The notes: generated by a model from the letters alone, not told the origin. DNA of 64,000 nucleotides from DAOPZJ01 sp964587625 (GCA_964587625.1 CAZPLU010000009.1:1-64000); one strand, 5' to 3'; counted from the stretch's first letter, positions 1-8,618 are shown. Numbers and translations: made by a program.

Positions 1-4
1 CAAG

Positions 5-45
5 ATCAGAGTCGTCGAACTTGACGACTCTGATTTCTTTTTCTC
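5..45 (+). terminator. Rho-independent terminator of a gene left of the window
   Basis: A perfect 12-bp stem (ATCAGAGTCGTC with its complement, 5-16 and 23-34) closes a 6-nt loop and is followed by a pyrimidine-rich tail. It probably ends a rightward gene whose coding part lies outside the window. Confidence 0.7.
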
Positions 46-570
46 TTGTTTTCTTTGATTTTCTCGCGTATGCTACCCTGTATGACGGAAAAATGTTATA
101 AGAACACTCACAACTGGTTTCAATGACGCCAATGTAATGGAATTGTATCTCTATGACGTGCCAAGATCGAGCTATTGACAAACCACAATAAAATCGAAAT
201 AAAAGTCAAATCAATGCTAAGTCAATGCGAAAGCGACAGTCATCGGAGCCGCTCCATCCATGTAAATGTTTTTGAAAAGGCAGTGAAAAAGCAGCGGGAA
301 AGAGATGTAACGTCGACAGATTTTTCAAACAGCGCCAGATTTGTGAGAGCAGATTTGCGGCGCGGAAGACGCACCATAATTTAAAGCAGCCTGTACAGGC
401 GAGGGTTAGAGGCAACTGAGGAACACTGTCTCTTATCAGCTATGGCATAATATCCCCCATAATATGAGGATTTCTCGTTGCCCCGGCGTGAGCGCCACAA
501 CCTCGCCTTCGTCGGCGAAAAACTGTGTCATGGTAACGCCAAACGATCATAAGGAGTTACGGCGTTTTTG
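46..570. other. Intergenic stretch without a recognisable gene
   Basis: The reading frame at 175-384 resembles no family I know and has no convincing ribosome site. A TTGACA at 175-180 has only a poor AATAAA 17 nt downstream. No RNA gene or structured leader was recognised. Confidence 0.4.
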
Positions 571-621
571 ATTGCGAGCAAAGAGAATTCAAGACAGAAA
601 TCGCTGCTCTTTGCTTGCAAT
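571..621. other. Imperfect hairpin downstream of the collagen-like gene
   Basis: Arms of 15 nt (571-585 and 607-621, ATTGCgAGCAAAGAG against CTCTTTGCTtGCAAT) can pair around a 21-nt loop, 12 nt past the stop of the leftward collagen-like gene. There is no clear T-tract on either strand, so it may be a weak terminator or an mRNA 3' stabiliser. Confidence 0.4.
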
Positions 622-632
622 AAACGTAGTAC

Positions 633-1673
633 CTAATTTTTGATTGCATTAAGGGTGAGCACGTAATCACTCACATTTATTGTGCCATCCGTACACCGTG
701 TGGTGATGACATCTCCGGCATCAAAAGCATAGACGAAATCCTTTGTGCCACCTGTATGAGTCGGATCAACTAAAATGTCTGTGGACGGTATGAGACCATC
801 GTTTAGATACACATTCATATAACTGGTTACAGCCGAATCCGCCAGCAATGTATAACTCACACGATAAATTCCCGGAACCGTGATCGTTACAGAACCTTCA
901 TCCTCCGAAAACGTAAGATTCTCAAAATAATCAAGGATGATACCAAACGGGATGGCTTCGCCTTGCGCAATGGAACTGGGGTCTCCTATCAAAAATGCTG
1001 TTCCGTATGCGGATATGGTAAGCGGAGATAAACCACTATCGCCTGTGGCTCCCGTGGGACCGGTGGGGCCGATATCACCCTGTATACCCTGTGGCCCTTC
1101 GGAACCCTGGCAGCCTTGAGACCCTTGGGGCCCCTGAGGTCCGGGCACACCGGCAGGGCCTTCGGGGCCGATTGGTCCGGCAGGACCTTGAATTCCCTGA
1201 GATCCGGACACACCTTCTGGTCCCGCAGATCCCTGTGGTCCAGCCGGACCGGTGTTGCCCCTTGGGCCTACAGCGCCTTGTACTCCTTGTACTCCTGCCG
1301 GGCCGGGATTCCCACGGGGGCCCATAGCGCCTTGACAGCCGGGATCACCCTGTGGGCCAATATCCCCACGAACTCCTAAAGGACCTTGAGGCCCTATCTG
1401 TCCCTGCGGGCCGCGAGGACCTGCGGGTCCTGGACAGCCCGGATCTCCTTTATCGCCCTTTTCCCCTTGCGGACCTCGTTGTCCTCTAAGGCCCTCCGGC
1501 CCCATCGGACCGGGTGCTCCCTGAGGCCCGGGGTAGCCTACATCACCTTTTGGACCGGGACATCCCGGATCGCCCTTGGGACCGCGCGCACCTTGTGGAC
1601 CCTGCGGACCCGGAGGGCATATATCGGGGCAACTTGATTGACAATCAAAGTTGTTATTTTCTTCTTTATGCAT
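633..1673 (-). CDS. Collagen-like surface/exosporium protein (BclA-type)
   Basis: A 346-residue protein in three parts. A short Cys-containing head (Cys 11, 15, 19) precedes 64 uninterrupted Gly-X-Y triplets (about residues 22-213), rich in GPQ, GPA and GDP, and then a tail of about 130 residues with alternating hydrophobic and polar stretches. This is the plan of Bacillus BclA-like glycoproteins, whose tail is a TNF/C1q-like trimerising jelly roll; similar proteins coat spores or cells. The collagen part itself holds four Cys (triplets 6, 20, 31, 56), which is unusual. No signal peptide is seen, which fits a coat or exosporium protein. I chose the ATG at 1673 because AGAAGG lies about 10 nt upstream and because a promoter (1726-1754) lies inside the longer upstream reading frame. 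Confidence 0.85.
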   Translation of the reverse strand: MHKEENNNFDCQSSCPDICPPGPQGPQGARGPKGDPGCPGPKGDVGYPGPQGAPGPMGPEGLRGQRGPQGEKGDKGDPGCPGPAGPRGPQGQIGPQGPLGVRGDIGPQGDPGCQGAMGPRGNPGPAGVQGVQGAVGPRGNTGPAGPQGSAGPEGVSGSQGIQGPAGPIGPEGPAGVPGPQGPQGSQGCQGSEGPQGIQGDIGPTGPTGATGDSGLSPLTISAYGTAFLIGDPSSIAQGEAIPFGIILDYFENLTFSEDEGSVTITVPGIYRVSYTLLADSAVTSYMNVYLNDGLIPSTDILVDPTHTGGTKDFVYAFDAGDVITTRCTDGTINVSDYVLTLNAIKN

Positions 1674-1725
1674 AATTTCGATTCCCTTCTCAGCATACTG
1701 GAGCGGATTACCGCCCCCTCTGTAC

Positions 1726-1754
1726 ATTATATTCAGCAGAGATAATATAGTTAA
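1726..1754 (-). promoter_or_regulatory. Sigma-A-like promoter of the collagen-like gene
   Basis: On the minus strand TTAACT is followed after 17 nt by a perfect TATAAT (complement of 1726-1731). Transcription would begin near 1719, about 45 nt before the ATG at 1673. Confidence 0.55.
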
Positions 1755-1859
1755 TCTGTTAAGCCATGTTTGAAAATAGAAACTGCACAATAAAATTGAA
1801 TGATGTAAACTCCAGGTATAAACGGTTATGAGGTAACAAGCATAGAATAGGAACAAATC

Positions 1860-2160
1860 AAAAATTTATTGCCACCCGAAAAGATTGGGAAACGGGGCGT
1901 TCGGCAAAGAGTAACCGCGGCATGCTCAACGGAATGCCTTGGATCGCCAGGAGTGGCGCGCAGTGGCGGGAATTACCGTCCCGCTATGGTTTGTGGCGGC
2001 TTGTGTATTCGAGGTTGGCAGCCGACAAAGACGCAGTTATGGAAACGATAATGCCACATTTGCGCGTTTACCTCCGGAAATGGCAAAAGGGCGTCCCTTT
2101 TTTCGGAACGCTCTCAAAATGCCGTGTAGCTATTCGATTTTTGGGTGTAAATACCGCTCT
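1860..2160 (+). pseudogene. Decayed IS5-family transposase, N-terminal part
   Basis: The frame through 1904-2000 reads SAKSNRGMLNG, then MPWIARSGAQWRELPSRYG. This closely matches the N-terminal DUF4096-type segment of IS5/IS427-group transposases (NR-x-x-LNG-xLW-xxRTGAPWRDLP-xRYG). The immediately preceding GKRG piece is in another frame, implying a small frameshift, and after about residue 40 the similarity fades. The catalytic DDE region is absent. No terminal inverted repeats or target duplications were recognised. It is a fossil of an insertion, between the collagen-like gene and a methyltransferase gene. Confidence 0.6.
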
Positions 2161-2224
2161 TTGATTGCACTCAAACCATTGATTTTACTGGGTCTTTTCA
2201 TGAAATGCTGTATCACTACCCGCG

Positions 2225-2275
2225 CCAAAATACAACGGCCAGCCTTCGGGCTGGCCGTTGTATTTTGGTTTCCCA
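2225..2275. terminator. Strong 20-bp hairpin, bidirectional terminator
   Basis: A perfect 20-bp stem (2225-2244 and 2249-2268) closes a TTCG tetraloop. The base of the stem has AAAA on one side and TTTT on the other, so it can act as an intrinsic terminator on both strands. It lies between the transposase remnant and the FkbM gene and may have ended the inserted element's transcript. Confidence 0.7.
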
Positions 2276-2352
2276 CTGTTCGCATATTGTAATTTTAATA
2301 CATATAATAATTTATCCATATGGTAATGCGGCATAGAAAGGAACACGATCTG

Positions 2353-3321
2353 ATGTCTATTCTCAACACTTCAAATAACAGTGAACAGGTTAAATATACT
2401 GTTGATAAGATGTTCTCCGAGTATATTGATTATATCGCAACTGCGAGTATGGACAATATAGAAAATTGCATGAAAAGAAATCTGGGAGATAGGCGGTCTT
2501 TCAACAATCAGAATTACGAAAGGATTCTGCATTATTATAACACTTTTAATTATTGGGGGAAAATAGACCCCGAAAAAGGTGTGTATGAGTTGATTGAAAA
2601 CCGCTCAAAAGCATTGAAGGAACACCACGAAGACCTATCATGGCTTTACGGCAGGCTTTGCGATTACCGATCCAAGAGAACTCTTTTCGGCATCATAGAA
2701 AATTGGCTTACCTTCAGCATGGTTAGCCTTTCTAGAATCATGGAAAAGACATTCCATCAATATTTTGACCTTGATGTTATAAAATGCGGCCCCGATGAGG
2801 TTTTTGTTGATATAGGCGCGTATACCGGTGATACCGTCAAGGACTACATTAACAGTTATGGCTGTTACAAGAAGATCTACTGTTATGAAATCGTCCCCCA
2901 TATCTTTCAAGAGCTGAAGCAAAACCTTGTCCAATACCCCAATATAGAATATTGCCAAAGAGGTGCGGGAGAGCTAGGGGGGATTATGTACCTTACGGAT
3001 ACAGAACCCCATCAATCAATGCATAAGCTGTCAGGTTTCGGGACAATAAAAGTGCCGGTTGTGAAGATTGACGATGATATATCCGAACCCGTCACGTTCA
3101 TAAAAATGGATATTGAAGGCAGCGAACAGAAAGCGATTCTCGGCTGTAGGAATCACATTCAAACATCTCACCCGAAACTTGCGATCTCCGTTTATCACAA
3201 TAACGAGGATATATGGAAATGCGCGCGTATGATCGACGAAATTGATCCCAGCTATCAGTTTTATTTGCGGTATAATGGAGGCAATTATTATCCTTCCGAG
3301 TGCATATTGTTGGGGGTCTGA
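2353..3321 (+). CDS. FkbM family SAM-dependent methyltransferase
   Basis: A 322-residue protein. From about residue 145 it shows the FkbM Rossmann fold: FVDIGAYTGDT (SAM-binding motif I), a motif-II acid in YCYEIVPH, and the family signature FIKMDIEGSE in the C-terminal third. FkbM enzymes O-methylate sugars or polyketide hydroxyls; the substrate here cannot be told, but in bacteria they often act on surface glycans. The N-terminal 140 residues are not recognised. The start at ATG 2353 is preferred over 2320 because AGAAAGGA lies 10 nt before it. The gene is alone, in an accessory region next to a transposase remnant. Confidence 0.8.
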   Translation: MSILNTSNNSEQVKYTVDKMFSEYIDYIATASMDNIENCMKRNLGDRRSFNNQNYERILHYYNTFNYWGKIDPEKGVYELIENRSKALKEHHEDLSWLYGRLCDYRSKRTLFGIIENWLTFSMVSLSRIMEKTFHQYFDLDVIKCGPDEVFVDIGAYTGDTVKDYINSYGCYKKIYCYEIVPHIFQELKQNLVQYPNIEYCQRGAGELGGIMYLTDTEPHQSMHKLSGFGTIKVPVVKIDDDISEPVTFIKMDIEGSEQKAILGCRNHIQTSHPKLAISVYHNNEDIWKCARMIDEIDPSYQFYLRYNGGNYYPSECILLGV

Positions 3322-3424
3322 TCTCTCCAAGCTACCCCTATATGGCAATTGCCGACCGAGCCGCCCAGTTTTCCCTCTTCGCCGCACCTCCGCGCCAGAG
3401 AACCCGCCATCAATTGATAACCGG

Positions 3425-3453
3425 TTGATGATGGTTTTGTTTCGTGGTATAAT
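3425..3453 (+). promoter_or_regulatory. Promoter of the PHP-domain gene
   Basis: TTGATG (3425-3430), 17-nt spacer, TATAAT (3448-3453). It ends 36 nt before the GTG start of the following gene. Confidence 0.7.
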
Positions 3454-3489
3454 AATAACGTAGATTATTGATATTAGGCGGTGTTTGAA

Positions 3490-4335
3490 GTGTACGCTGA
3501 TTTACATTTACACTCCACTTATTCAGACGGGACAGATACTCCGGATGAACTTATAGAGTTGGCGATAAGTAATGGGCTCAAAGTGATGTCTATTTCAGAC
3601 CACGACACGGTATCCGGTTATCACAATATTTCAGAATGCAATCTCAAAAGAATTAAAATAATTCCGGCAATAGAAATATCAACAATCTTGGGACATCATT
3701 ATTTGCATGTTTTAGGGTATTACATCAATATAAATTCACCGTATTTATCCGGATATATAAAGAGAGTTTCGGAAGAAAAAACCGAGAATACGAGAATCAA
3801 TTTTGAGAATGCCATAAAAAATGGTTGCTTCAAATATAAATGGGAGCGTGTTTTAGCGTTAAACAGCCACCAGCCGCGCATTTCAGGAGTGCATGTTGTA
3901 TATTCAATGCAAAAGGATAACTGCCAAATTGATGGTATGCTCTTATGGGATATGTTTCATAAATATTTTAGGGCTGAAAGTCCGGATTTTATATCAACTG
4001 AAACGGCAACCGCGTATGATGCAATTGATATAATTCAAAAATCAGGAGGTATCCCCGTTATCGCACACCCGAAAAGTATAGGTGATGATGAAACAGTGAA
4101 AAAACTAATTCGGTATGGAGTGCAGGGTTTAGAAGTCTTTCATCCCACACACACCAAAAGTGATGTGAGCAAATACAAACAGATGGCGGAAATAAATAAC
4201 ATTTACATTACAGGCGGAACAGATTGGCATGGAAAAAACAACGGTTCTGAAACAACTCATTTTGGCATGTGTGCTTTAAAAGATGAGAATTACCCCATCT
4301 TATCAATTTTTCTCAACGCACCTAATAAGCATTAA
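3490..4335 (+). CDS. PHP-domain phosphoesterase (TrpH/YciV-like)
   Basis: A 281-residue protein with the full set of PHP metal-binding motifs: DLHLHSTYSDGT at the N-terminus, SDHDTV near residue 38, an Ile-Glu-Ile strand (AIEIST), IAHPKSI in the middle and GTDWHG close to the end. Members hydrolyse nucleoside 3',5'-bisphosphates or short RNA 5' ends, using two or three metal ions. The GTG at 3490 is taken as start: AGGCGGTG (3476-3483) lies 6 nt upstream, whereas it abuts the alternative GTG at 3481. It is a single-gene unit with its own promoter. Lower GC than the housekeeping genes to the right hints at transfer. Confidence 0.85.
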   Translation: MYADLHLHSTYSDGTDTPDELIELAISNGLKVMSISDHDTVSGYHNISECNLKRIKIIPAIEISTILGHHYLHVLGYYININSPYLSGYIKRVSEEKTENTRINFENAIKNGCFKYKWERVLALNSHQPRISGVHVVYSMQKDNCQIDGMLLWDMFHKYFRAESPDFISTETATAYDAIDIIQKSGGIPVIAHPKSIGDDETVKKLIRYGVQGLEVFHPTHTKSDVSKYKQMAEINNIYITGGTDWHGKNNGSETTHFGMCALKDENYPILSIFLNAPNKH

Positions 4336-4442
4336 TAGATCTATATGTATCTTTTAACTATCGCTTGTAAAGGGGTGTGAATCGTTAAAATTCGTACCGC
4401 CCAATGGCGCATTTTATCAATAAATACTACCTTTGCCAAAAT

Positions 4443-4470
4443 ACACTCGCAGATTGCGGGTGTTTTTATA
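4443..4470 (+). terminator. Terminator downstream of the PHP gene
   Basis: A 9-bp stem (4443-4451 with 4455-4463, including one G-T pair) around a GAT loop, followed by TTTTT, about 108 nt after the PHP stop codon. Confidence 0.6.
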
Positions 4471-4626
4471 TCTGACAGTGCTTTTTTCACAGGGGGGATA
4501 ATCCCTGCGGGGGGCGGAACTATCCCCCTATGCATCCCCGCTGACCAAAATACGCTTGCGAGCGGCAACCAAAAAGGACGCTCTGGGTCGCCGCACGCTT
4601 TCCACCATTTGGCCGGCCATAAAGGG

Positions 4627-4655
4627 TTGACTGTCAAGGCGCTCTGTTATATAAT
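4627..4655 (+). promoter_or_regulatory. Promoter of the NlpC/P60 gene
   Basis: TTGACT (4627-4632), 17-nt spacer, perfect TATAAT (4650-4655). This leaves an untranslated leader of roughly 140 nt before the ATG at 4803. The rest of 4336-4802 holds one terminator hairpin and no gene I can recognise. Confidence 0.75.
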
Positions 4656-4802
4656 TTTAATTGCTCAAAAGAGCAAAATCTTTGTCGCATGACAGAAAGA
4701 TTTTTGCAAGATTACGATCAAAAGTAATTTGCAAAGGTCTTTTTATTTTTGCAAAAAATTATCAATAAAAACTTGTCATGTGACACACGAAGGAGGATCA
4801 CC

Positions 4803-5669
4803 ATGAAAATCATGAAAAAAATCATCGGCACGCTCGCGGCGCTGCTGATCGCAGTCAGTTTGTTCGCGTTCGCCGGGTTTGCCGCGGTCACGGGAACCGT
4901 GCGTGTCTCGGCCTCGGGTTATTTGAATGTGCGTTCGGCCGCGAACACCGGAGCGCCCATCGTCGGCAAGCTCTCAAACGGCGCGCAGGTCACCATCCTC
5001 GGGAGCGGTAACGGCTGGCATCAAATTTCATATAACGGCACAACCGGTTGGGTATCCGGACAATACGTCACCGTATCGTCCGGCCAAACCCAAACGGGAA
5101 CCGTGAATGTTTCGGCGTCAAGTACCCTAAACGTGCGCTCGGCCGCGAACACCGGAGCGCCCATCGTCGGCAAACTCCAAAACGGCGCGCAGGTCACCAT
5201 CCTCGGGAGCGGCAACGGCTGGTATCAAATTTCATATAACGGCACCACCGGTTGGGTTTCCGGACAATACATCACCGTATCGCCCGTATCCGACAAAGCG
5301 CAAACTGTCGTCAACGCGGCTGACAGCGCGATCGGCGTACGCTATGTGTTCGCGGGCGCAACGCCGGGCGGGATGGACTGCTCAGGCCTCGTCGTCTATT
5401 GCTACGCCAAAGCGGGGATCACGCTGCCGCACTCGTCCGCGCAGCAGGCCAAACTCGGCGTCGCGGTCAGCAAAGCGAACTTGAGACCCGGCGACCTCGT
5501 GTTTTTCGACACGGACGGCGGAAATAACAACATCAACCACGTCGGCATCTATGTCGGCAACAATACTTTCATCAGCGCCCAGTCCGGCGCGGGAACCGTC
5601 AAGGCGGCTTCCCTCTCGAACGGTTATTGGTCTTCCGCCTATATGACCGCCAGAAGGATCATCAACTAA
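4803..5669 (+). CDS. Secreted SH3b-SH3b-NlpC/P60 peptidoglycan hydrolase
   Basis: A 288-residue secreted cell-wall endopeptidase. Residues 1-28 are a signal peptide (basic start, long Ala/Leu/Phe core). Two nearly identical SH3b domains follow (about residues 31-90 and 98-155, each with LNVRSAANTGAPIVGKL and TGWVSGQY), then an NlpC/P60 domain (about 165-288) with the catalytic Cys in MDCSGLV and the His in NHVGIYVG. Such enzymes cut the D-gamma-Glu-diamino acid bond of stem peptides. The start is fixed by AAGGAGG 7 nt before ATG 4803. The near-identity of the two SH3b units at DNA level points to recent duplication. It is monocistronic, with its own promoter and terminator. Confidence 0.93.
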   Translation: MKIMKKIIGTLAALLIAVSLFAFAGFAAVTGTVRVSASGYLNVRSAANTGAPIVGKLSNGAQVTILGSGNGWHQISYNGTTGWVSGQYVTVSSGQTQTGTVNVSASSTLNVRSAANTGAPIVGKLQNGAQVTILGSGNGWYQISYNGTTGWVSGQYITVSPVSDKAQTVVNAADSAIGVRYVFAGATPGGMDCSGLVVYCYAKAGITLPHSSAQQAKLGVAVSKANLRPGDLVFFDTDGGNNNINHVGIYVGNNTFISAQSGAGTVKAASLSNGYWSSAYMTARRIIN

Positions 5670-5695
5670 AACGGATAGCGCCGCTAAATCGACAG

Positions 5696-5735
5696 CCGCC
5701 TGCCGATGGAAATTTCCATCGGCAGGCGGTTTTTT
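5696..5735. terminator. Bidirectional terminator between convergent genes
   Basis: A perfect 17-bp inverted repeat (5696-5712 with 5713-5729, CCGCCTGCCGATGG arms) runs into TTTTTT. It lies between the rightward NlpC/P60 gene and the leftward AraC-type gene and can serve both. Confidence 0.85.
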
Positions 5736-5765
5736 GTCAAAGCAAATATTTCGGCGGTTATAAAT

Positions 5766-7211
5766 TTACGCGAGACGAATTTTGACCGTTTCGGCGACAT
5801 CCGCGTATCGCGCGCCCAATTCCCGGACCAACCCGGCGAGTTTTTCGCGGAAATCCTTGCGCAGCAACGCGTTTCTGTCCGCGTTGAAAAAATATCCGCC
5901 CTGAAATTCGGTCACTTTTGAAAGCGCGTCCCTCACGCCCCGATAAGCGCCTCTCAAATCCCCGATCAGCGCGGAAATATCCGGGCACAACTCGGAAGCG
6001 CGGTCAAGGTATCTCTCCATATAGTGCATATTCGTGCCGGTCTGGACGACGCAGCTCCCATAGGTGTCCAGCGGGGACGCCAGCATCGCCTCGTTTTGAA
6101 AGCAGGAATCGTCGAGCAGCGAGTCAGCCCACGCGTCAAACGCCCTTTTTCCGAAGACGATGCGGCGCGGATTTTGCGTATATAACCCGTCTGTTTCGGG
6201 CAAACCGGCAAGCGCGGGAATGTTTTTGATGGATTCGCGGATGCCGTCGGCGATGCCGGGCGAACGCCTTTTTTCGCCGATAAAGATCAGCGCGTCCGAT
6301 TGATCCAAGCCGTTGCGCTTCTGAAAATAATTTTTTGAAACGCACTCATCGTGCGGGCCGTCGCTGTCCGGATGCGGTTCGTCGGTAAACTGCGACCAGC
6401 CGATCAAAACTTCTCCGTTTTCGTCATATCCGAAAATAATCGAACAGACCGGCGGCCCGACGATCCCGAAGGTCAAAACGGGGACGCCGTGATCCACGGA
6501 CTCCACGATCTTTTGAATATATTTGGTTTTATCCTTTTCAATTTCGTTCTTCGGGACATATTCATATGCATAACCGCAGGCGGCAAAGGCATTTTCGATC
6601 GGCAATCGGCTGTGATGGCATGCCGACGAATAGGAATCGTTGTACCGCCATTTCGGATGGATCCACAGCTGCGTGAACAGGTCCCCCGTGACGCCCGCGA
6701 AAAACATGAAGTCGAACGACGCGTCCTCCCCCAAAGCGCCCATCGCCGAGCGCATGCAGCCGGGGAACATATAGTTTTCAGCCCGATTTTCATACAGTTT
6801 TTCCACGTTCGGAATCAATTTGCGCGACATGACAAATCCCCCTTTGATATTGATTTCCATGGTGAGCGGCGCGAATGTTTTCAACGCCTTATCGCCGTTT
6901 TTCGCCTCGGACGGCGTCATCCCGTGAAAGCGCGAAAAGGCCTTCGCAAAGCTTTCCGGCGAATCGTAACCGTACTTTAAGGCGGCGTCGACGACCTTGC
7001 ACCCGCCGCTGCGCAGTTCCTGTCCCGCCATCGAAAGCTTTCGCATGCGGATGTATTCGGCGACGGAAAACCCGGTGACGATGCCGAACACTCGCTGAAA
7101 ATGACTCCCGGAAGCGTAAATGTGGTTCGCCACGTCGTCGGGGTTCAAATCGTCCAAAAGATTGTTTTCGATATACCGCAGCGCCTTTTGCGTATCGTTC
7201 ATCCAGGTCAC
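5766..7211 (-). CDS. AraC-family regulator with a large C-terminal ligand/enzyme-like domain
   Basis: A 481-residue protein. Residues about 5-105 form an AraC/XylS double helix-turn-helix (DDVANHIYASGSHFQRVF, then DAALKYGYDSPESFAKAFSRFHGMTPSEA). The remaining roughly 370 residues resemble BtrH/DUF4872-type cysteine-peptidase-like domains that follow AraC domains in many Firmicutes (a Cys-His-rich CHHSRLP segment and a D-GVPVL-T stretch are visible); this assignment is from memory of the family pattern. It presumably senses a small molecule or peptide and regulates nearby or unlinked genes. The GTG at 7211 is chosen because AAAGGGGG lies 7 nt upstream; the longer frame upstream has no ribosome site. 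No target operator was identified. Confidence 0.75.
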   Translation of the reverse strand: MTWMNDTQKALRYIENNLLDDLNPDDVANHIYASGSHFQRVFGIVTGFSVAEYIRMRKLSMAGQELRSGGCKVVDAALKYGYDSPESFAKAFSRFHGMTPSEAKNGDKALKTFAPLTMEINIKGGFVMSRKLIPNVEKLYENRAENYMFPGCMRSAMGALGEDASFDFMFFAGVTGDLFTQLWIHPKWRYNDSYSSACHHSRLPIENAFAACGYAYEYVPKNEIEKDKTKYIQKIVESVDHGVPVLTFGIVGPPVCSIIFGYDENGEVLIGWSQFTDEPHPDSDGPHDECVSKNYFQKRNGLDQSDALIFIGEKRRSPGIADGIRESIKNIPALAGLPETDGLYTQNPRRIVFGKRAFDAWADSLLDDSCFQNEAMLASPLDTYGSCVVQTGTNMHYMERYLDRASELCPDISALIGDLRGAYRGVRDALSKVTEFQGGYFFNADRNALLRKDFREKLAGLVRELGARYADVAETVKIRLA

Positions 7212-7498
7212 GGAAAAGCCCCCTTTCTGTTGGCAGTATATCATATATTTTTGACACGTTCCTGTTTTTTTCGGCTTCCCGGTGACAGATAAAAACGGGA
7301 ACGGCAAATGCCGCCCCCCGCTCCCTGTATTCAAGCGGTATTTTATCGGATTTTTTATATTTCATGCATAAAATTTTCAGATACGGGCATATTATATAGT
7401 TTAGGCCTCGTTCCTCATCGCCAACCCATGTAGGAATCGCCATCCCGCTCTGCATGCGGCCTCTGTCATTTGAGTTTATTTTATATCTTTTCGCCGCA

Positions 7499-7527
7499 TT
7501 GACACCATCCCGATTTCGGGATATAAT
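7499..7527 (+). promoter_or_regulatory. Consensus promoter with an internal palindromic operator (fba)
   Basis: Perfect TTGACA (7499-7504), 17-nt spacer and perfect TATAAT (7522-7527). A perfect inverted repeat, ATCCCGA-TT-TCGGGAT (7507-7522), fills the spacer and touches the -10 box, a typical place for a repressor operator. The rest of 7212-7575 holds nothing else I could identify. Confidence 0.8.
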
Positions 7528-7575
7528 ACCAGCAGAACAAAAGTTCGCACCCATTCGTGAAAAGGAGCAGTCAAT

Positions 7576-8511
7576 ATGCCGTTAGTGACAAGCAAAGAGA
7601 TGTTTCAAAAGGCCTATGACGGCGGATACGCCATCGGCGCGTTCAACGTCAACAATATGGAGATCATCCAGGGCATCACCGAGGCCGCCAAGGAGGAGAA
7701 CGCCCCGCTGATTTTGCAGGTGTCCTCCGGCGCGCGCAAATACGCCAACCACACCTACCTGATGAAGCTGGTCGAGGCCGCGCTCATCGAGACCGACCTG
7801 CCCATCTGCGTCCATCTGGACCACGGCGACACGTTCGAGCTGTGCAAGTCGTGCATCGACGGCGGCTTTACCTCGGTCATGATCGACGGTTCCCATCTCC
7901 CGTTTGGCGAAAATGTCGCCCTTGCCAAAAAGGTCGTGGAATACGCCCATGACAAAGGCGTCGTCGTCGAGGGCGAGCTGGGCCGCCTGGCCGGCATCGA
8001 GGACGCCGTACAGGTCAGCGAGGAGGACTCGTCCTACACCCGCCCCGAAGAAGTCGAGGAATTCGTGGCAAAGACCGGCGTCGATTCGCTGGCCATCGCC
8101 ATCGGCACCTCCCACGGCGCGTATAAATTCAAGCCCGGCACCAAGCCGCAGCTGCGCTTTGATATTTTGGATGAAGTCGTCAAGCGCCTGCCCGGCTTCC
8201 CGATCGTTTTGCACGGCGCGTCCAGCGTCATGCCCGAATATGTCAGGATGATCAACGACAACGGCGGCAATATGCCCGACGCGATCGGCGTGCCCGAGGA
8301 CCAGCTGCGCCAAGCGGCGGCAAGCGCGGTCTGCAAGATCAACATCGACTCCGACCTGCGCCTCGCGATGACCGGCACGATCCGCCGATACTTCGCCGAG
8401 CACCCGGATCACTTCGACCCGCGCCAATACCTCAAGCCCGCGCGCGACAACATCAAAACCCTCGTCCGGCACAAGCTCGTCCACGTTCTGGGCTGCGCGG
8501 GAAAGGCGTAA
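7576..8511 (+). CDS. fba: Class II fructose-bisphosphate aldolase
   Basis: A 311-residue cytoplasmic enzyme cleaving fructose 1,6-bisphosphate to dihydroxyacetone phosphate and glyceraldehyde 3-phosphate. Class II features: IGAFNVNNMEI near the N-terminus, the catalytic/zinc segment VHLDHGDTFE (residues about 77-86), GELGRLAGIED with the second zinc-binding region, AIGTSHGAYKF, and the phosphate-binding LHGASSV followed by CKINIDSDLR. The start follows AAAGGAG by about 9 nt. Length is normal. A consensus promoter with a palindrome in its spacer lies about 50 nt upstream, suggesting repressor control. It is monocistronic and ends at a hairpin shared with the convergent small gene. Confidence 0.95.
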   Translation: MPLVTSKEMFQKAYDGGYAIGAFNVNNMEIIQGITEAAKEENAPLILQVSSGARKYANHTYLMKLVEAALIETDLPICVHLDHGDTFELCKSCIDGGFTSVMIDGSHLPFGENVALAKKVVEYAHDKGVVVEGELGRLAGIEDAVQVSEEDSSYTRPEEVEEFVAKTGVDSLAIAIGTSHGAYKFKPGTKPQLRFDILDEVVKRLPGFPIVLHGASSVMPEYVRMINDNGGNMPDAIGVPEDQLRQAAASAVCKINIDSDLRLAMTGTIRRYFAEHPDHFDPRQYLKPARDNIKTLVRHKLVHVLGCAGKA

Positions 8512-8582
8512 TATCGTGAAGCCGCTTGAAAACCCACATGAAAAAAAGCGGCGATTGACTTCCTGCAAAACCCCCCGAACCC

Positions 8583-8618
8583 AAAAAGCCGATGCGAAAA
8601 GTCCGCGTCGGCTTTTTT
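8583..8618. terminator. Bidirectional terminator between fba and the small gene
   Basis: AAAAAGCCGA (8583-8592) pairs with TCGGCTTTTT (8608-8617); A and T tracts on the two sides allow termination on both strands. Confidence 0.8.

Noticed and set aside
175..384. 69-codon frame near the left end
   Set aside because: No ribosome site, no recognisable motifs, and the opposite strand is equally open.
4341..4637. 98-codon leftward frame between the PHP and NlpC/P60 genes
   Set aside because: It covers a terminator and a promoter of the neighbouring genes and has no ribosome site or family resemblance.
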